The notes beneath the pieces were generated by a model that was not told the DNA's origin, searched no databases, and saw nothing but the letters and a program-made list of their open reading frames with translations. Both the position numbers and the translations under genes were made by a program. From Oscarella lobularis (Eukaryota; Porifera; Homoscleromorpha; Homosclerophorida; Oscarellidae): a stretch of 64,000 bases of DNA. Each line of letters begins with the position of its first letter. Within the stretch, counting starts at the first letter, position 1. Of this stretch, positions 23,200-35,700 are shown one piece after another. The stretch spans positions 3,895,733-3,959,732 of the forward strand of contig NC_089175.1 in NCBI RefSeq assembly GCF_947507565.1, given 5' to 3'.

Positions 23200-23540
23200 A
23201 TGAAAAAAATTCTATCTTCCTTTAATTAATAAGCAGTCGGGCGCTGCCGTTTACCACGCCATTACTATGCGCGAGTGGCGTTCCATGCGCCTGAACCGCA
23301 AGCGCCATTCGCGCGCAACGAATTGAAGACATTTGCCTCACAAAAGTGAGCGTTCCCGCCAGCACTTTTTATGTGCGAGTGGCGTTCCATGCGCCTGATC
23401 CGTAAGCGCGTCTCGCGCGTAACAAGTTGCCTGTCAAAAGTGAGCGTTCCCGCCAGCACTTTTTATGCGCGAGTGGCGTTTCATGCGCCTGATCCGTAAG
23501 CGCGACTCGCGCGCAACGAATTGCAGAGCCTCTACTTGTC
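23200..23540. repeat. Dispersed GC-rich repeat (GCGCGAGTGGCGTTCCATGC family), cluster 1
   Basis: Three tandem units of about 120 bp contain GCGCGAGTGGCGTT, CATGCGCCTGA, CGCGCAACGA and AAAGTGAGCGTTCCCGCC. The same family occurs at 40.8-41.3, 50.5-51.2 and 62.4-62.6 kb in both orientations. Confidence 0.85.
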
Positions 23541-23969
23541 CTGACACTAGTATAATTTAAATATTTTACAGGGTTGTGTATGCCTCTACTTTTCATTTAT
23601 AGCTTTGCTTTTAAAAAGCTTAGGTCTTGAGTGCCTCTACTTAATTGCCCTGAAACTAGGGTAATAAAAATATTTCACCAGGTCGAGTGGTCCTAAACTT
23701 TCCATTATTTTAGTTCGTAGTAATTTTACCTCGTGGCCATTTTACAGTGTCGGTAATTTTAATCGGTTTTACGATTTAGAAGTAAACTACCTATTGATTG
23801 GCGCTGAGAGCCCTCTCTACTTGTCTATACGAACTGGCGCTGCGGGTCCTCTACCCTTTACCTTTCCTATATGCCCAAGGATTCTTTTAGGGTACCGTAC
23901 CTGATGACGTTGTTCGTTATGACGATGCAATTAGCTTTGGATTTCTTGCTGTCGAAAACGATCGCGGCG
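23541..23969. repeat. Duplicated spacer (twin at about 51.3-51.7 kb)
   Basis: Stretches such as the one around 23795-23985 recur at 51515-51680. No gene of its own is visible. Confidence 0.6.
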
Positions 23970-24275
23970 CAAGACTGCATTGATTTTTCGTTTTTATTCC
24001 GATGTGCCTCGTCGATGACCATGCATATCCGATTGATCTTCTTGAAGTGGCTCTTCTCAATGAGAACCATTTCAAAGGTCGACTTGACAAAGGAAGCCTA
24101 GGAAACAAACTAAATAAACAAGAGTGATCAGCGGTGTCTCGCTCACAGGCTCACAAGACTGACCCAAGCTACTTTGTATGTTCAGACACCAGAGCTCAAA
24201 TTCGGGTGAAAAGTCGATTTTCTCCGGATAGCCGAACAGCGAAATTGTCCGGAGCGTCTTTGCGAGACCCTATAA
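23970..24275 (-). pseudogene. ISWI-type SNF2 ATPase fragment
   Basis: Two exon-like pieces on the - strand. The first (about 24275-24170) begins after an acceptor with GLAKTLRTISLFGYPEK, matching motif I of SNF2 ATPases (GLGKTLQTISLLGY), but the Walker A reads GLAKT. The second (about 24098-23970) reads FEMVLIEKSHFKKI...MVIDEAHRNKNEKSM, matching ISWI (SMARCA1/5) motif II. Motif Ia and everything after motif II are missing. With the Walker change and truncation it is most likely a relic. Confidence 0.7.
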
Positions 24276-24590
24276 AAAGCCAAAATTAAAAAATCAAATT
24301 CTCGATAAGGTAATGCTGTTGTTAAACCATTTCATCTGCCGATATTCCAGTCATTTATTCGTTGCTCGAGATCAACCAGTTGAGTCCACGAATCTGATTC
24401 TCTGTCATCTCCCCGTTCTTGATGTCTAGAAAAACAACAGTCAACTACGCAGAGAGAGACAATAGAGTCAAAATTCAAAAAAAAAAAGAACAGACTATCT
24501 CTTCTCCAATAAATATAGCAATAAATCTTGCAAGCAACAGGTAATATTTTCTGCAATAAATATTCCATATTGAAAGAACCAAAATTTGAA
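24276..24590. other. No supportable gene
   Basis: AT-rich spacer with an A-run near 24478. Nothing recognised. Confidence 0.5.
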
Positions 24591-24591
24591 G

Positions 24592-24650
24592 TGAGGCCCG
24601 CTTTGAAGAAACGCGTCGTTTGACCGTTAAAAGGTCAAAAAACGCGTCTG
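24592..24650. repeat. Short inverted-motif element (ACGCGT / GGTCAAA)
   Basis: AACGCGTCGTTTGACC and GGTCAAAAAACGCGT face each other across a few bases. The same arrangement preceded by GAAGTGAGGCCC occurs near 33150-33235, 47370-47455 and 53970-54055. Here it interrupts the CRNKL1-like gene. Confidence 0.7.
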
Positions 24651-25187
24651 TTCGTATATGGACCTCGCACGAGAAACGCGACGAAGTATGCTCGCTATAG
24701 AGAATTAATTAGAGAGACCTTTGAAACTCGTTCTGGCTTTCGATCCTCCCATTGACCGTATTTTATCCAATTCGTCATCTGGAGTCGATTCTTTCGAATG
24801 ATATCCTCGTAGCTCTAAATGAGTGCGTGTAACGTCTCAAACCATGCCCTCGCGAGTTCTAGTCTACCTTTCTTTTTCGAAGTCGAAAATCCGCAGCTCT
24901 TCCGGATCGGTTATTTTGTGCATGAGAGTCTGGTTTTATCGGCTCTTTGCAAAGATCAGCGATCGTTTCTGATGCTCACCGGTTTTACGGCTTCGAGCAG
25001 GCGTTCCTTCGCTTCGCGAAGAAGCTGTTCGGCCGTAATTTGCACATCAGCGAGCAATTCTTCTTGACCTGATAAACAGACGCTGTCTAAGAACATTTTG
25101 GTGACTGCTAGACCTGCCTCGACGACTTTAGGCACATGTACGCTACGGCCTTTCTTTGTAGGACGGCATCTTGACTCGCTATACACG
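24651..25187 (-). CDS. CRNKL1: Crooked neck-like splicing factor, 5' exons only
   Basis: Exons 24980-25187, 24868-24929 and 24719-24814, plus a further piece at about 24650-24694. They read DVQITAEQLLREAKERLLEA, then KITDPEELRIFDF, then YEDIIRKNRLQMTNWIKYGQ followed by WED, then RVSRARSIYE. This is the conserved start of the CRNKL1/Clf1 spliceosome protein: the QITAEQLLREAKER segment, then the first HAT repeat with N-WIKYAQWE. Introns are about 50 bp. After SIYEQ the homology stops at the short inverted-motif element, so about 90 percent of the protein is missing on this strand. The N-terminus before QITAEQ is not well conserved, and an ATG at 25186 is possible. Confidence 0.75.
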
Positions 25188-25391
25188 TGATGTGTTTACA
25201 TGTATGTATCCAGGCGCGACGTCAGGTACGAACAGACACTCCAGACTGTCCGTCTCCTCAGATTTCGATTTGCGAAAGGGTATATTGATTCTATCTTGGG
25301 CGCCTAGGAAAGTCGACGAAGTCAATGCACTAATCGGTATACTCATACACTATTTTCTATATAATTTGGGTAATACGGGCGTCACTTTGAG

Positions 25392-28300
25392 TACGAACAA
25401 CGACTGACGTAATATATATACCGCCAGCCGGAGGAGTACGAAAACCGCCTGACGGAAAATATACACCGCCAGCAGGCGGAGTACAAACACTGCTTGTCCG
25501 TACAGCCTACAGGCGGAGTACAAACACCGCCTGACGGAATATATATACCGCCTGCCGGATACGAAAAACATCGCCTGACAAAATATACATACCGCCTGCC
25601 GGAGGAGTACGAACACCCCATGACGAAATATATATACCGCCTGCAGGCGGAAAACGTACAACGCCTGACGGAATATATATACCGCCTGCAGGCGGAGTAC
25701 GAACAACGCCTGACGGAATATATAGACAAGCCTGACGGAGGAGTACGTACACTGCTTAACGAAATATATATACCGCCTGCAGGCGGAGTACGAACACCGC
25801 TTGACGGAATATATATACCGCCTGTCGGAAGAGTACGTACATCACCTGACGGTATATATATACCGCCTGCAGGCGGAGTACGTACAACGCCTAACGAAAT
25901 ATATATACCGCCTGCCGGAGGAGTACGTACACCGCCTGACGGAATATATATACCGCCTGTCGGAAGAGTACGAACACCGCCTGACGGAATATATATACCG
26001 CCTGCAGGCGGAGTACGTACAACGCCTAACGAAATATATATACCGCCTGCCGGAGGAGTACGTACACCGCCTGACGGAATATATATACCGCCTGTCGGAA
26101 GAGTACGAACACCGCCTGACGGAATATATATACCGCCTGCACGCGGAGTACGAACAACGCCTGACGGAATATATATACCGCCTGCCGGCGGAGTACGAAC
26201 TTCTTCTGACGAATAATATATACCGCCTGCTGGAAGAGTACGTACACCGCCTGACGGAATTTATATACCGCCTGCCGGAAGAGTACGTACACAGCCTGAC
26301 GGAATATATATACCGCCTACATGCGGAGAACGAACAACGCCTGACGGAATATATATAAAGCCTGGAGGCGGAGTTCGAACAACGCCTGACGGAATATATA
26401 TACAGCCTGCAGGCGGAGAACGAACACCGCCTGACGAAATATATACACCGCCTGCCGGAAGAGTACGTACAACGCCAGACGGAATATATATACCGCCTGC
26501 CGGCGGAGAACGAACAACGCCTGACGGTATATATGTACCGCCTGCAGGCGGAGTACGAACAACGCCTGACGGAATATATATACAGCCTGCAGGCGAAATA
26601 CGAACAATGCCTGACGAAATATATATACCGCCTGCCGGCGGAGTACAAATATATAAACCGCCTGCAGGAAGAGTACGTACAACGCCTGACGGAATATATA
26701 CACCGCCTGCAGGCGGAGAACGAACAACGCCTGACGACATATAAATACCGCCTCTCGGAAGGGTACGTACATCACCTGACGTAATATATATACCGCCTGC
26801 AGGAGGAGTACGAAATTCGCCTGACGGTATATATATACCGCGTTCGGGAAGGGTACGAACAACGCCTGACGGAATATATATACCGCCTGCCGGAGAAGTA
26901 CGAACACCGCCCGACGGAATATATACACCGCCTGCTGGAGGAGTACGAACACCGCCTGACGGAATATATAAACCGCTTGCAGGCGGAGTACGAACAACGC
27001 CTGACGGAATATATATACCGCCTGCAGGCCGAGTACGAACAACGCCTGACGGAATATGTACACCGCCTGCAGGCGGAGAACGAACAACGCATGAAGGAAT
27101 ATATATACCGCTTGCAGACGGAGAACGAACAACGCCTGACGGAATATATATACCGCCTGTAGACGGAGAACGAACAACGCCTGAGGGAATATATATACCG
27201 CCTGCCGGAAGAGTACGTACACCGCCTGACGGAATATATATACCTCCTGCAGGCTGAGAACGAACAACGCCTATCGGAATATATATACCGCTTGCAGGCG
27301 GAGTACGTACAACGCCTGACGGAATATATACACCGCCTACCGGAGGAGTAAGAACAACGCCTACCGGAGGAGTAAGAACAACGCATACCGGAGGAGTAAG
27401 AACAACGCCTACCGGAGGAGTAAGAACAACGCCTAACGAGATATATATATCGCCTGCCGGAGAAGTACGAACAACGCCTGACGGAATATATATACCGCCT
27501 GCAGGCCGAGTACGAACAACGCCTGACGGAATATGTACACCGCCTGCAGGCGGAGAACGAACAACGCCTGACGGAATATATATACCGCCTGTAGACGGAG
27601 AACGAACAACGCCTGACGGAATATATATACCGCCTGCCGGAAGAGTACGTACAACGCCTGACGGAATATATATACCGCCTGCAGGCGGAGAACGAACAAC
27701 GCCTGACGGAAAATATATACCGCCTGGAGGCGGAGTACGAACAACGCCTCACGGAATATATATACCGCCTGCAGGCGGAGAACGAACAACGCCTGACGGA
27801 ATATATATACCGCCTGCCGGAGGAGTACGAACAACGCCTGACGGAATATATATACCGCTTGCCGGCGGATTACGAACGACGCCTGGCGGAATATATATAT
27901 ACAGCCTGCAGGCGAAGTACGAACAACGCCTGACGGAATATATATACGGCCTGCAGGTGGAGTACGTACAACGCCTAACGAAATATATATGCCGCCTGCC
28001 GGAAGAGTACGTACACCGCCTGAAGGAATATATACACCGCCTGCAGGCGGAGAACGAACAACGCATGACGAAATATATATACCGCCTGCCGGAAGAGTAC
28101 GTACAACGCCTGACGGTATATATATACCGCCTGCAGGAGGAGTACGTACAACGCCTAACGAAATACATATACCGCCTGTCGGAAGAGTACGTACATCACC
28201 TGACTGTATATATATACCGCGTGCCGGAGGAGTACGAACACCGCCTGACGGAATATATATACCGCATGCCGGAGGAGTACGTACACCGCCTGACGGAATA

Positions 28301-31300
28301 TATATACCGCCAGCCGGAGGAGTACGAACACCGCCTGACGGTATATATATACCGCTTGCAGGCGGAGTACGTACAACGCCTAACGAAATATATATACCGC
28401 CTGCCGGAGGAGTACGAACACCGCCTGACGGAATATATATACCGCCTGCACGCGGAGTACGAACAACGCCTGACGGAATATATATACCGCCTGCCGGCGG
28501 AGTACGAACTTCTTCTGACGAATAATATATACCGCCTGCTGCAAGAGTACGTACACCGCCTGACGGAATTTATATACCGCCTATATGCGGAGAACGAACA
28601 ACGCCTGACGGAATATACATACCGCCTGCAGGCGGAGAACGAACACCGCCTGACGGTATATCTATATATATATACCGCGTTCGGGAAGGGTACGAACACC
28701 GCCTGACGGTATATATATACCGCCTGCAGGCGGAGTACGTACAACGCCTAACGAAATATATATACCGCCTGCCGGAGGAGTACGTTCACCGCCTGACGGA
28801 ATATATATACCGCCTACATGCGGAGAACGAACAACGCCTGACGGAATATATATACCTCCTGCAGGCGGAGAACGAACAACGCCTATCGGAATATATATAC
28901 CGCTTGCAGGCGGAGTACGTACAACGCCTGACGGAATATAAACACCGCCTACCGGAGGAGTAAGAACAACGCCTACAGGAGGAGTAAGAACAAAGCCTAA
29001 CGAGATATATATACCGCATGCCGGAGAAGTACGAACAACGCCTGACGGAATATATATACCGCCTGCAGGCCGAGTACGAACAACGCCTGACGGAATATGT
29101 ACACCGCCTGCAGGCGGAGAACGAACAACGCCTGACGAAATATATATACCGCCTGCAGGCGGAAAACGAACACCGCCTGACGAAATATATATACCGCCTG
29201 CAGGAGGAGTACGTACAACGCCTGACGGAATATATATACCGCCTGCAGGCGGAGAACGAACAACGCCTGACGGAAAATATATACCGCCTGGAGGCGGAGT
29301 ACGAACAACGCCTGACGAAATATATATACCGCCTGCAGGCGGATTACGAACAACGCCTGACGGAATATATATACCGCTTGCCGGCGGATTACGAACAACG
29401 CCTGACGGAATATATATACGGCCTGCAGGCGGAGTACGTACAACGCCTAACGAAATATATATGCCGCCTGCCGGAAGAGTACGTACACCGCCTGACGGAA
29501 TATATACACCGCCTGAAGGCGGAGAACGAACAACGCATGACGAAATATATATACCGCCTGCCGGAAGAGTACGTACAACGCCTGACGGAATATATATATC
29601 GCCTGCAGGAGGAGTACGAACACGGCCTGATGGAATATATATACCGCCTGCGGGAGGAGTACGAACAACGCCTGAGGGAATATATATACCGCCTGCACGC
29701 GGAGTACGAACAACGCCTGAGGGAATATATATACCGCCTGCCGGCGGAGTACGAACTTCTTCTGACGAATAATATATACCGCCTGCTGGAAGAGTACGTA
29801 CACCGCCTGACGGAATTTATATACCGCCTATATGCGGAGAACGAACAACGCCTGACGGAATATATATACTGCCTGCAGGCGGAGAACGAACACCGCGTGA
29901 CAAAATATATATACCGCCTGCCGGAGGAGTACGTACACCGCCTGACGGTATATATATATACCGCTTGCAGGCGGAGTACGTACAACGCCTAACGAAATAT
30001 ATATACCGCATGCCGGAGGAGTACGTACACCGCCTGACGGAATATATATACCGCCTGCCGGAGGAGTACGAACACCGCCTGACGGAATATATATACAGCC
30101 TGCAGGCGGAGTACGAACAACGCCTGACGGAATATATATACCGCCTGCACGCGGAGTACGAACAACGCCTGACGGAATATATATACCGCCTGCCGGCGGA
30201 GTACGAACTTCTTCTGATGAATAATATATACCGCCTGCTGGAAGAGTACGTACACTGCCTGACGGAATTTATATACCGCCTATATGCGGAGAACGAACAA
30301 CGCCTGACGGAATATATATACCGTCAGCAGGCGGAGAACGAACAACGCCTGACGGAATATATACACCGCCTGAAGGCGGAGAACGAACAACGCATGACGA
30401 AATATATATACCGCCTGCCGGAAGAGTACGTACAACGCCTGACGAAATATATATACCGCCTGCAGGCGGAGAACGAACACCGCCTGACGGAATATATATA
30501 CCGCCTACATGCGGAGAACGAACAACGCCTGACGGAATATATATACCGCTTGCAGGAGGAGAACGAACACCGCCTGACGGTATATCTATATATATATACC
30601 GCGTTCGGGAATGGTACGAACACCGCCTGACGGTATATATATACCGCCTGCAGGCGGAGTACGTACAACGCCTAACGAAATATATATACCGCCTGCCGGA
30701 GGAGTACGTTCACCGCCTGACGGAATATATATACCGCCTACATGCGGAGTACGTACAACGCCTAACGAAATATATATACCGCATGCCGGAGGAGTACGTA
30801 CACCGCCTGACGGAATATATATACCGCCTGCAGGAGGAGTACGAACACCGCCTGACGGTATATATATACCGCTTGCAGGCGGAGTACGTACAACGCCTAA
30901 CGAAATATATATACCGCATGCCGGAGGAGTACGTACACCGCCTGACGGAATATATATACCGCCTGCCGGAGGAGTACGAACACCGCCTGACGGTATATAT
31001 ATACCGCTTGCAGGCGGAGTACGTACAACGCCTAACGAAATATATATACCGCATGCCGGAGGAGTACGTACACCGCCTGACGGAATATATATACCGCCTA
31101 CATGCGGAGTACGTACAACGCCTAACGAAATATATATACCGCATGCCGGAGGAGTACGTACACCGCCTGACGGAATATATATACCGCCTGCAGGAGGAGT
31201 ACGAACACCGCCTGACGGTATATATATACCGCTTGCAGGCGGAGTACGTACAACGCCTAACGAAATATATATACCGCATGCCGGAGGAGTACGTACACCG

Positions 31301-32480
31301 CCTGACGGAATATATATACCGCCTGCCGGAGGAGTACGAACACCGCCTGACGGTATATATATACCGCTTGCAGGCGGAGTACGTACAACGCCTAACGAAA
31401 TATATATACCGCATGCCGGAGGAGTACGTACACCGCCTGACGGAATATATATACCGCCTGCCGGAGGAGTACGAACACCGCCTGACGGTATATATATACC
31501 GCTTGCAGGCGGAGAACGTACAACGCCTAACGAAATATATATACCGCATGCCGGAGGAGTACGTACACCGCCTGACGGAATATATATAGCGCCTGCCGGA
31601 GGAGTACGAACACCGCCTGACGGAATATATATACCGCCTGCACGCGGAGTACGAACAACGCCTGACGGAATATATATACCGCCTGCCGGCGGAGTACGAA
31701 CTTCTTCTGACGAATAATATATACCGCCTGCTGGAAGAGTACGTACACCGGCTGACGGAATTTATATACCGCCTACATGCGGAGAACGAACAACGCCTGA
31801 CGGAATATATATACCGCCAGCAGGCGGAGAACGAACAACGCCTGACGGAATATATATACCGCCTGCAGGCGGAGAACGAACACCGCCTGACGGTATATCT
31901 ATATACATATACCGCGTTCGGGAAGGGTACGAACACCGCCTGACGGTATATATACCGCCTGCAGGCGGAGTACGTACAACGCCTAACGAAATATACGTAT
32001 ATACCGCCTGCCGGAGGAGTACGTTCACCGCCTGACGGAATATATATACCGCCTGCACGCGGAGTACGAACAACGCCTGACGGAATATATATACCGCCTA
32101 CATGCGGAGAACGAACAACGCCTTACGGAATATATATACCGCTTGCAGGCGGAGTACGTACAACGCCTGACGGAATATATATACCGCCTGTAGACGGAGA
32201 ACGAACAACGCCTGAGGGAATATATATACCGCCTGCCGGAAGAGTACGTACACCGCCTGACGGAATATATACACCGCCTGCTGGAGGAGTACGAACACCG
32301 CCTGACGGAATATATATACCGCCTGCAGGCGGAGAACGAACAACGCCTAACGAAATATATATACCGCCAGCAGGCGGAGAACGAACACCTCCTGACGAAA
32401 TATATATACCGCCTGTAGGCGGAGAACGAACACCGCATGAGGGAATATATATACCGGCTGCACGCGGAGTACGACGAAAT
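25392..32480. repeat. 45-bp minisatellite, array 3 (longest)
   Basis: About 7.1 kb of the same 45-bp family. Here YVHRL/YVQRL-type units (gtacacc, gtacaac) are more frequent than in arrays 1 and 2. From about 30,700 to 31,600 three unit types repeat in fixed order, a 135-bp higher-order unit. A block of four short units near 27340-27430 has lost the AT-rich half. Long open frames on both strands (for example 30611-31717 on +) are a by-product of the unit. Confidence 0.95.
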
Positions 32481-32779
32481 CGAATAAGGAGAATAGGAGA
32501 ATAGAGACTTACGCATCGGGTCTACCATAACCCTGCGAAGCGTGAGCCTGAACAAATCCTCCCTCGCTCGTCGTAAGAAAAAATCCTCGACTCCTACACA
32601 CAGGTAAGAACATTTTATTCGTTTCCAATTTTTGAGTCTTGAGTTTAAACTCGTTGTGTAGGCTTTACCACAACGGCTGTCCGTCTGACTAGCTCCGAGC
32701 CTTAGAGAGCACCTGAATCCAAAAATAAAAAACGGAAAGACAAGCACCCCAACGAGCCAGTCATACTTTTTACGTTGTC
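32481..32779. repeat. Flank of duplicated block, copy A
   Basis: Directly follows the array and is nearly identical to 46700-46995. On the - strand a frame reads REDLFRLTLRRVMVDPM before a GT-like donor, with no clear family. Confidence 0.5.
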
Positions 32780-35700
32780 GACAAGCCAATGGGCGGAGGC
32801 ATTGAAATCTCCTTTCGTTCGAATCAACGCTTCTAGACGCGGAGAGTAGCCAAGCTGCTTGAGCCTCTTCAGCTTGAGATCTATACACAGAGCACTGTCA
32901 GATAGATGTATTTGCTCAATTCTATAAAATTTTCACCGTCAACGTCGTCGTTTTCTTCTTCGTCTTCCGACGAGATGTCATTGGAAAAGATTCCGCGTCC
33001 TTCCAGTTGGCTTTTAAAGCTAGACGCGATGGAGAGAAAGAGCTCAAGATCGCGGTAGCACAAGCGAATATTGACATCCCTTTGAAAGAAAATCTAGCAA
33101 AGAGAAAATGAAGCTGTGCTACGTACACAGATACAAACGCTATGAGGTGTAGAGAGAAGTGAGGCCCCCTTTCGCCACGTGGCTGCTACAAGGTCAAAAA
33201 CGCGTTGTTTGACCCCTAGAAGGTCAAAAGACGCGTTCTTTCGACTAATAGAATCTTTTTGAAAAAGAAAAAAACGACACCCAGTATCAAACCTCACGGA
33301 AGACGGTGCTATGGAGGAGATATCAGAATGCCTCGCTCTCGTCATTACTAGGAAGGCTTTGCGACCAAGCCCTTGTCAAGTGAGGAAATTGACCAGCCAC
33401 CAGGCATAATGGTCACACCTTGGGGATTATTTATTAGAAAAATCTCAATCACAAACGGGGAAGGGTGGTGACAGAAAACAAGGCAAAACTCTAGCAGTTA
33501 ACTGGGGCCCTAAAACTACGAACATCATGCGTGAGGGGAGGGGGACTAATAGGGGCAGGGGAGTGGGGGAGTATATTATTAGTCTTTCTTAAGATGATAC
33601 GAGCGTTGCCTTGTTGGAGGCACACTGAGAGTCGTTTTCTCCAGTAGTTGACGAAGGAGTTCCTGTCGTTGAGAAAGTCTTCGGACGGGCGTCGAGCAAC
33701 TTGATGGAATAAAGATGATGCAACTGGGCTCCATCTGCCGAAAACTTCCACCGCTACGGGTTTAAATAAATAGCCCAGAGACGTTGCAATGTCCAAGTAT
33801 TTGTCATTTTTGATTTTGTCCCGGGAAATCGCAGCGTAACCATTGATGTTGGCGCTTTGGGTTACGACTACCAAGCTTAGTGGGTGGATGACGGTAATGT
33901 CCAACAACAGCTTCTTCCCGTTTTCGAAGTCGTATACACCGATATCTGGCCGTTTCTTGTCCTCGAATTCCTTTTCCTTCTCCATTTCGACGCGGTAATT
34001 CACAGAACGAAGCATCTGCTGCCAGCAATGTTGCCACGCGTCGTGACGACGAATAAAACCGCCGTCTTTCGGGCATGTTAGAAGATGATATCCATCTGCT
34101 TCCATTTGCACTCCGCAGTTGCATTCGCGAATGTGGCGGAGGATGGGGAGGTCCGCCCCCAGCCGAAGGAGAGCCGCCGTCTGAAATTCGGCGTTAGACA
34201 ACGACAGCTCTCTCGACTGGGGGATGGCGTCCAACCATGCGCCTGCATCAGGGCCTCCAGCACTGCGAAGGCGGGCTTGGGAATTTCGTTCCGAAGATTC
34301 GAGCAAACGGTCCAGTTCGTCTTCCAGACAGATAGATGAGAGTTTCTTCTGGAGTTTGAAAGATTTCTCTGGGAGAGAAGCGAGCGACGGAAATTCCGAT
34401 GCGACCTTCGACGACGTCCAGCTTAGAGAACGTAGAGCGTCAAATACGTGGCCATCGAAGATTCCATCAGATGTGCCGATCAGAATGTCGGGAGCCGTCG
34501 ACGGGAAGAGCTGTAGTCGATGTGGAAGTGAGCGCAGCGTTGCCGCCCACGACCCCACAAAGGCGCACGGCGAGATCAGCAGTGCCGAGGGTAAACCGAA
34601 ACCTCCTTGTGATATTCGAAGATGCGTTTGACGGATTTGGATAGGTGATAGGCGGCATCCGATAATTGACTGGAATGATTCTAACACATTTGAATCGTGG
34701 AGAGTTACCTGCTCCCTTCTATCCTAGCTCTGAGAACTCTGATTGTTGATGTACGAACTGGCTATTTATACTCGAGAGGGCGGAGCCTCGTTTGTACCGC
34801 AACTTGACAGCACGAAAACGCTCGTCGTTTCGACTCGGAAACCGATGCGAATCGACTGAAAATTCGATTCTGCTACCGTTTCGAGCAAAATTACGCCGCG
34901 ATTCGGTTTCTATACGCGAGAAAACGGTGAAGGGAGGAGGAGCTAACAGAAAATGACATCACTGTATGACATCATTGCCTGATGTAAGAGGATACGCACT
35001 ACGCTACGAAACTCGTCCTAAGACTCCTAACTACAAGCAAAAGCACGAAATCGGTTACGGAGAGAATTCTATATCGTTCTAGAATCGATCGGTTGCTATT
35101 CGGACGCGAAAAGCGAACGTAAACGTGCAGTGACGTTGTGCTTGGTCAGCAAAAGTCAAGCAAGATGTCTGCCGGCTCTCGAACAAACTGAGCGAACGTT
35201 GGCGAACAATCTATAGCGTTTCTCTGACTCTTAGCGAGCCTTTGACTACACTATATGCTCGCATTCGCGAACTGAACGACGAGCGAGAGAATCGCTCTCA
35301 AACGCACGGCAATATGGCCGCCGCTTTCACTCAGCAGATCTCTTTCCTCGTCGTTTCACTGAAGAAACACGAACGAGGGGTTGGTAGAAAAATCGGAGAG
35401 ACGCGAGACACCCATTATATCGGGTAAGGTTAGGAGAGTACTCTCGTAGACCAATCGTTCTCTACCTACGACGTATAGAATCGGCTATTGTGGGGGGAGG
35501 GGGGAGGGACAGAGAAAATCTATGCTCGGGGCCAAAGGTGCTTTAATTAATTAATTAATTAAAACGTTTGAACTGTACCTCTAAATCCGGTAATGATTCG
35601 TCGCTCCCTTGCTTCGCCTGCTTGCCTGGCTCGAGACTGATGGCGAGTTCAGCCGGATCAATGATAGAGGGTGCAGTATTGTCTTCATTTCCTAGGCAGC

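Noticed and set aside
34699-35560. Long terminal repeat flanking the retrotransposon
   Set aside because: The segment is present in copies B and C without the element and has no counterpart on the other side, so it is host intron sequence.
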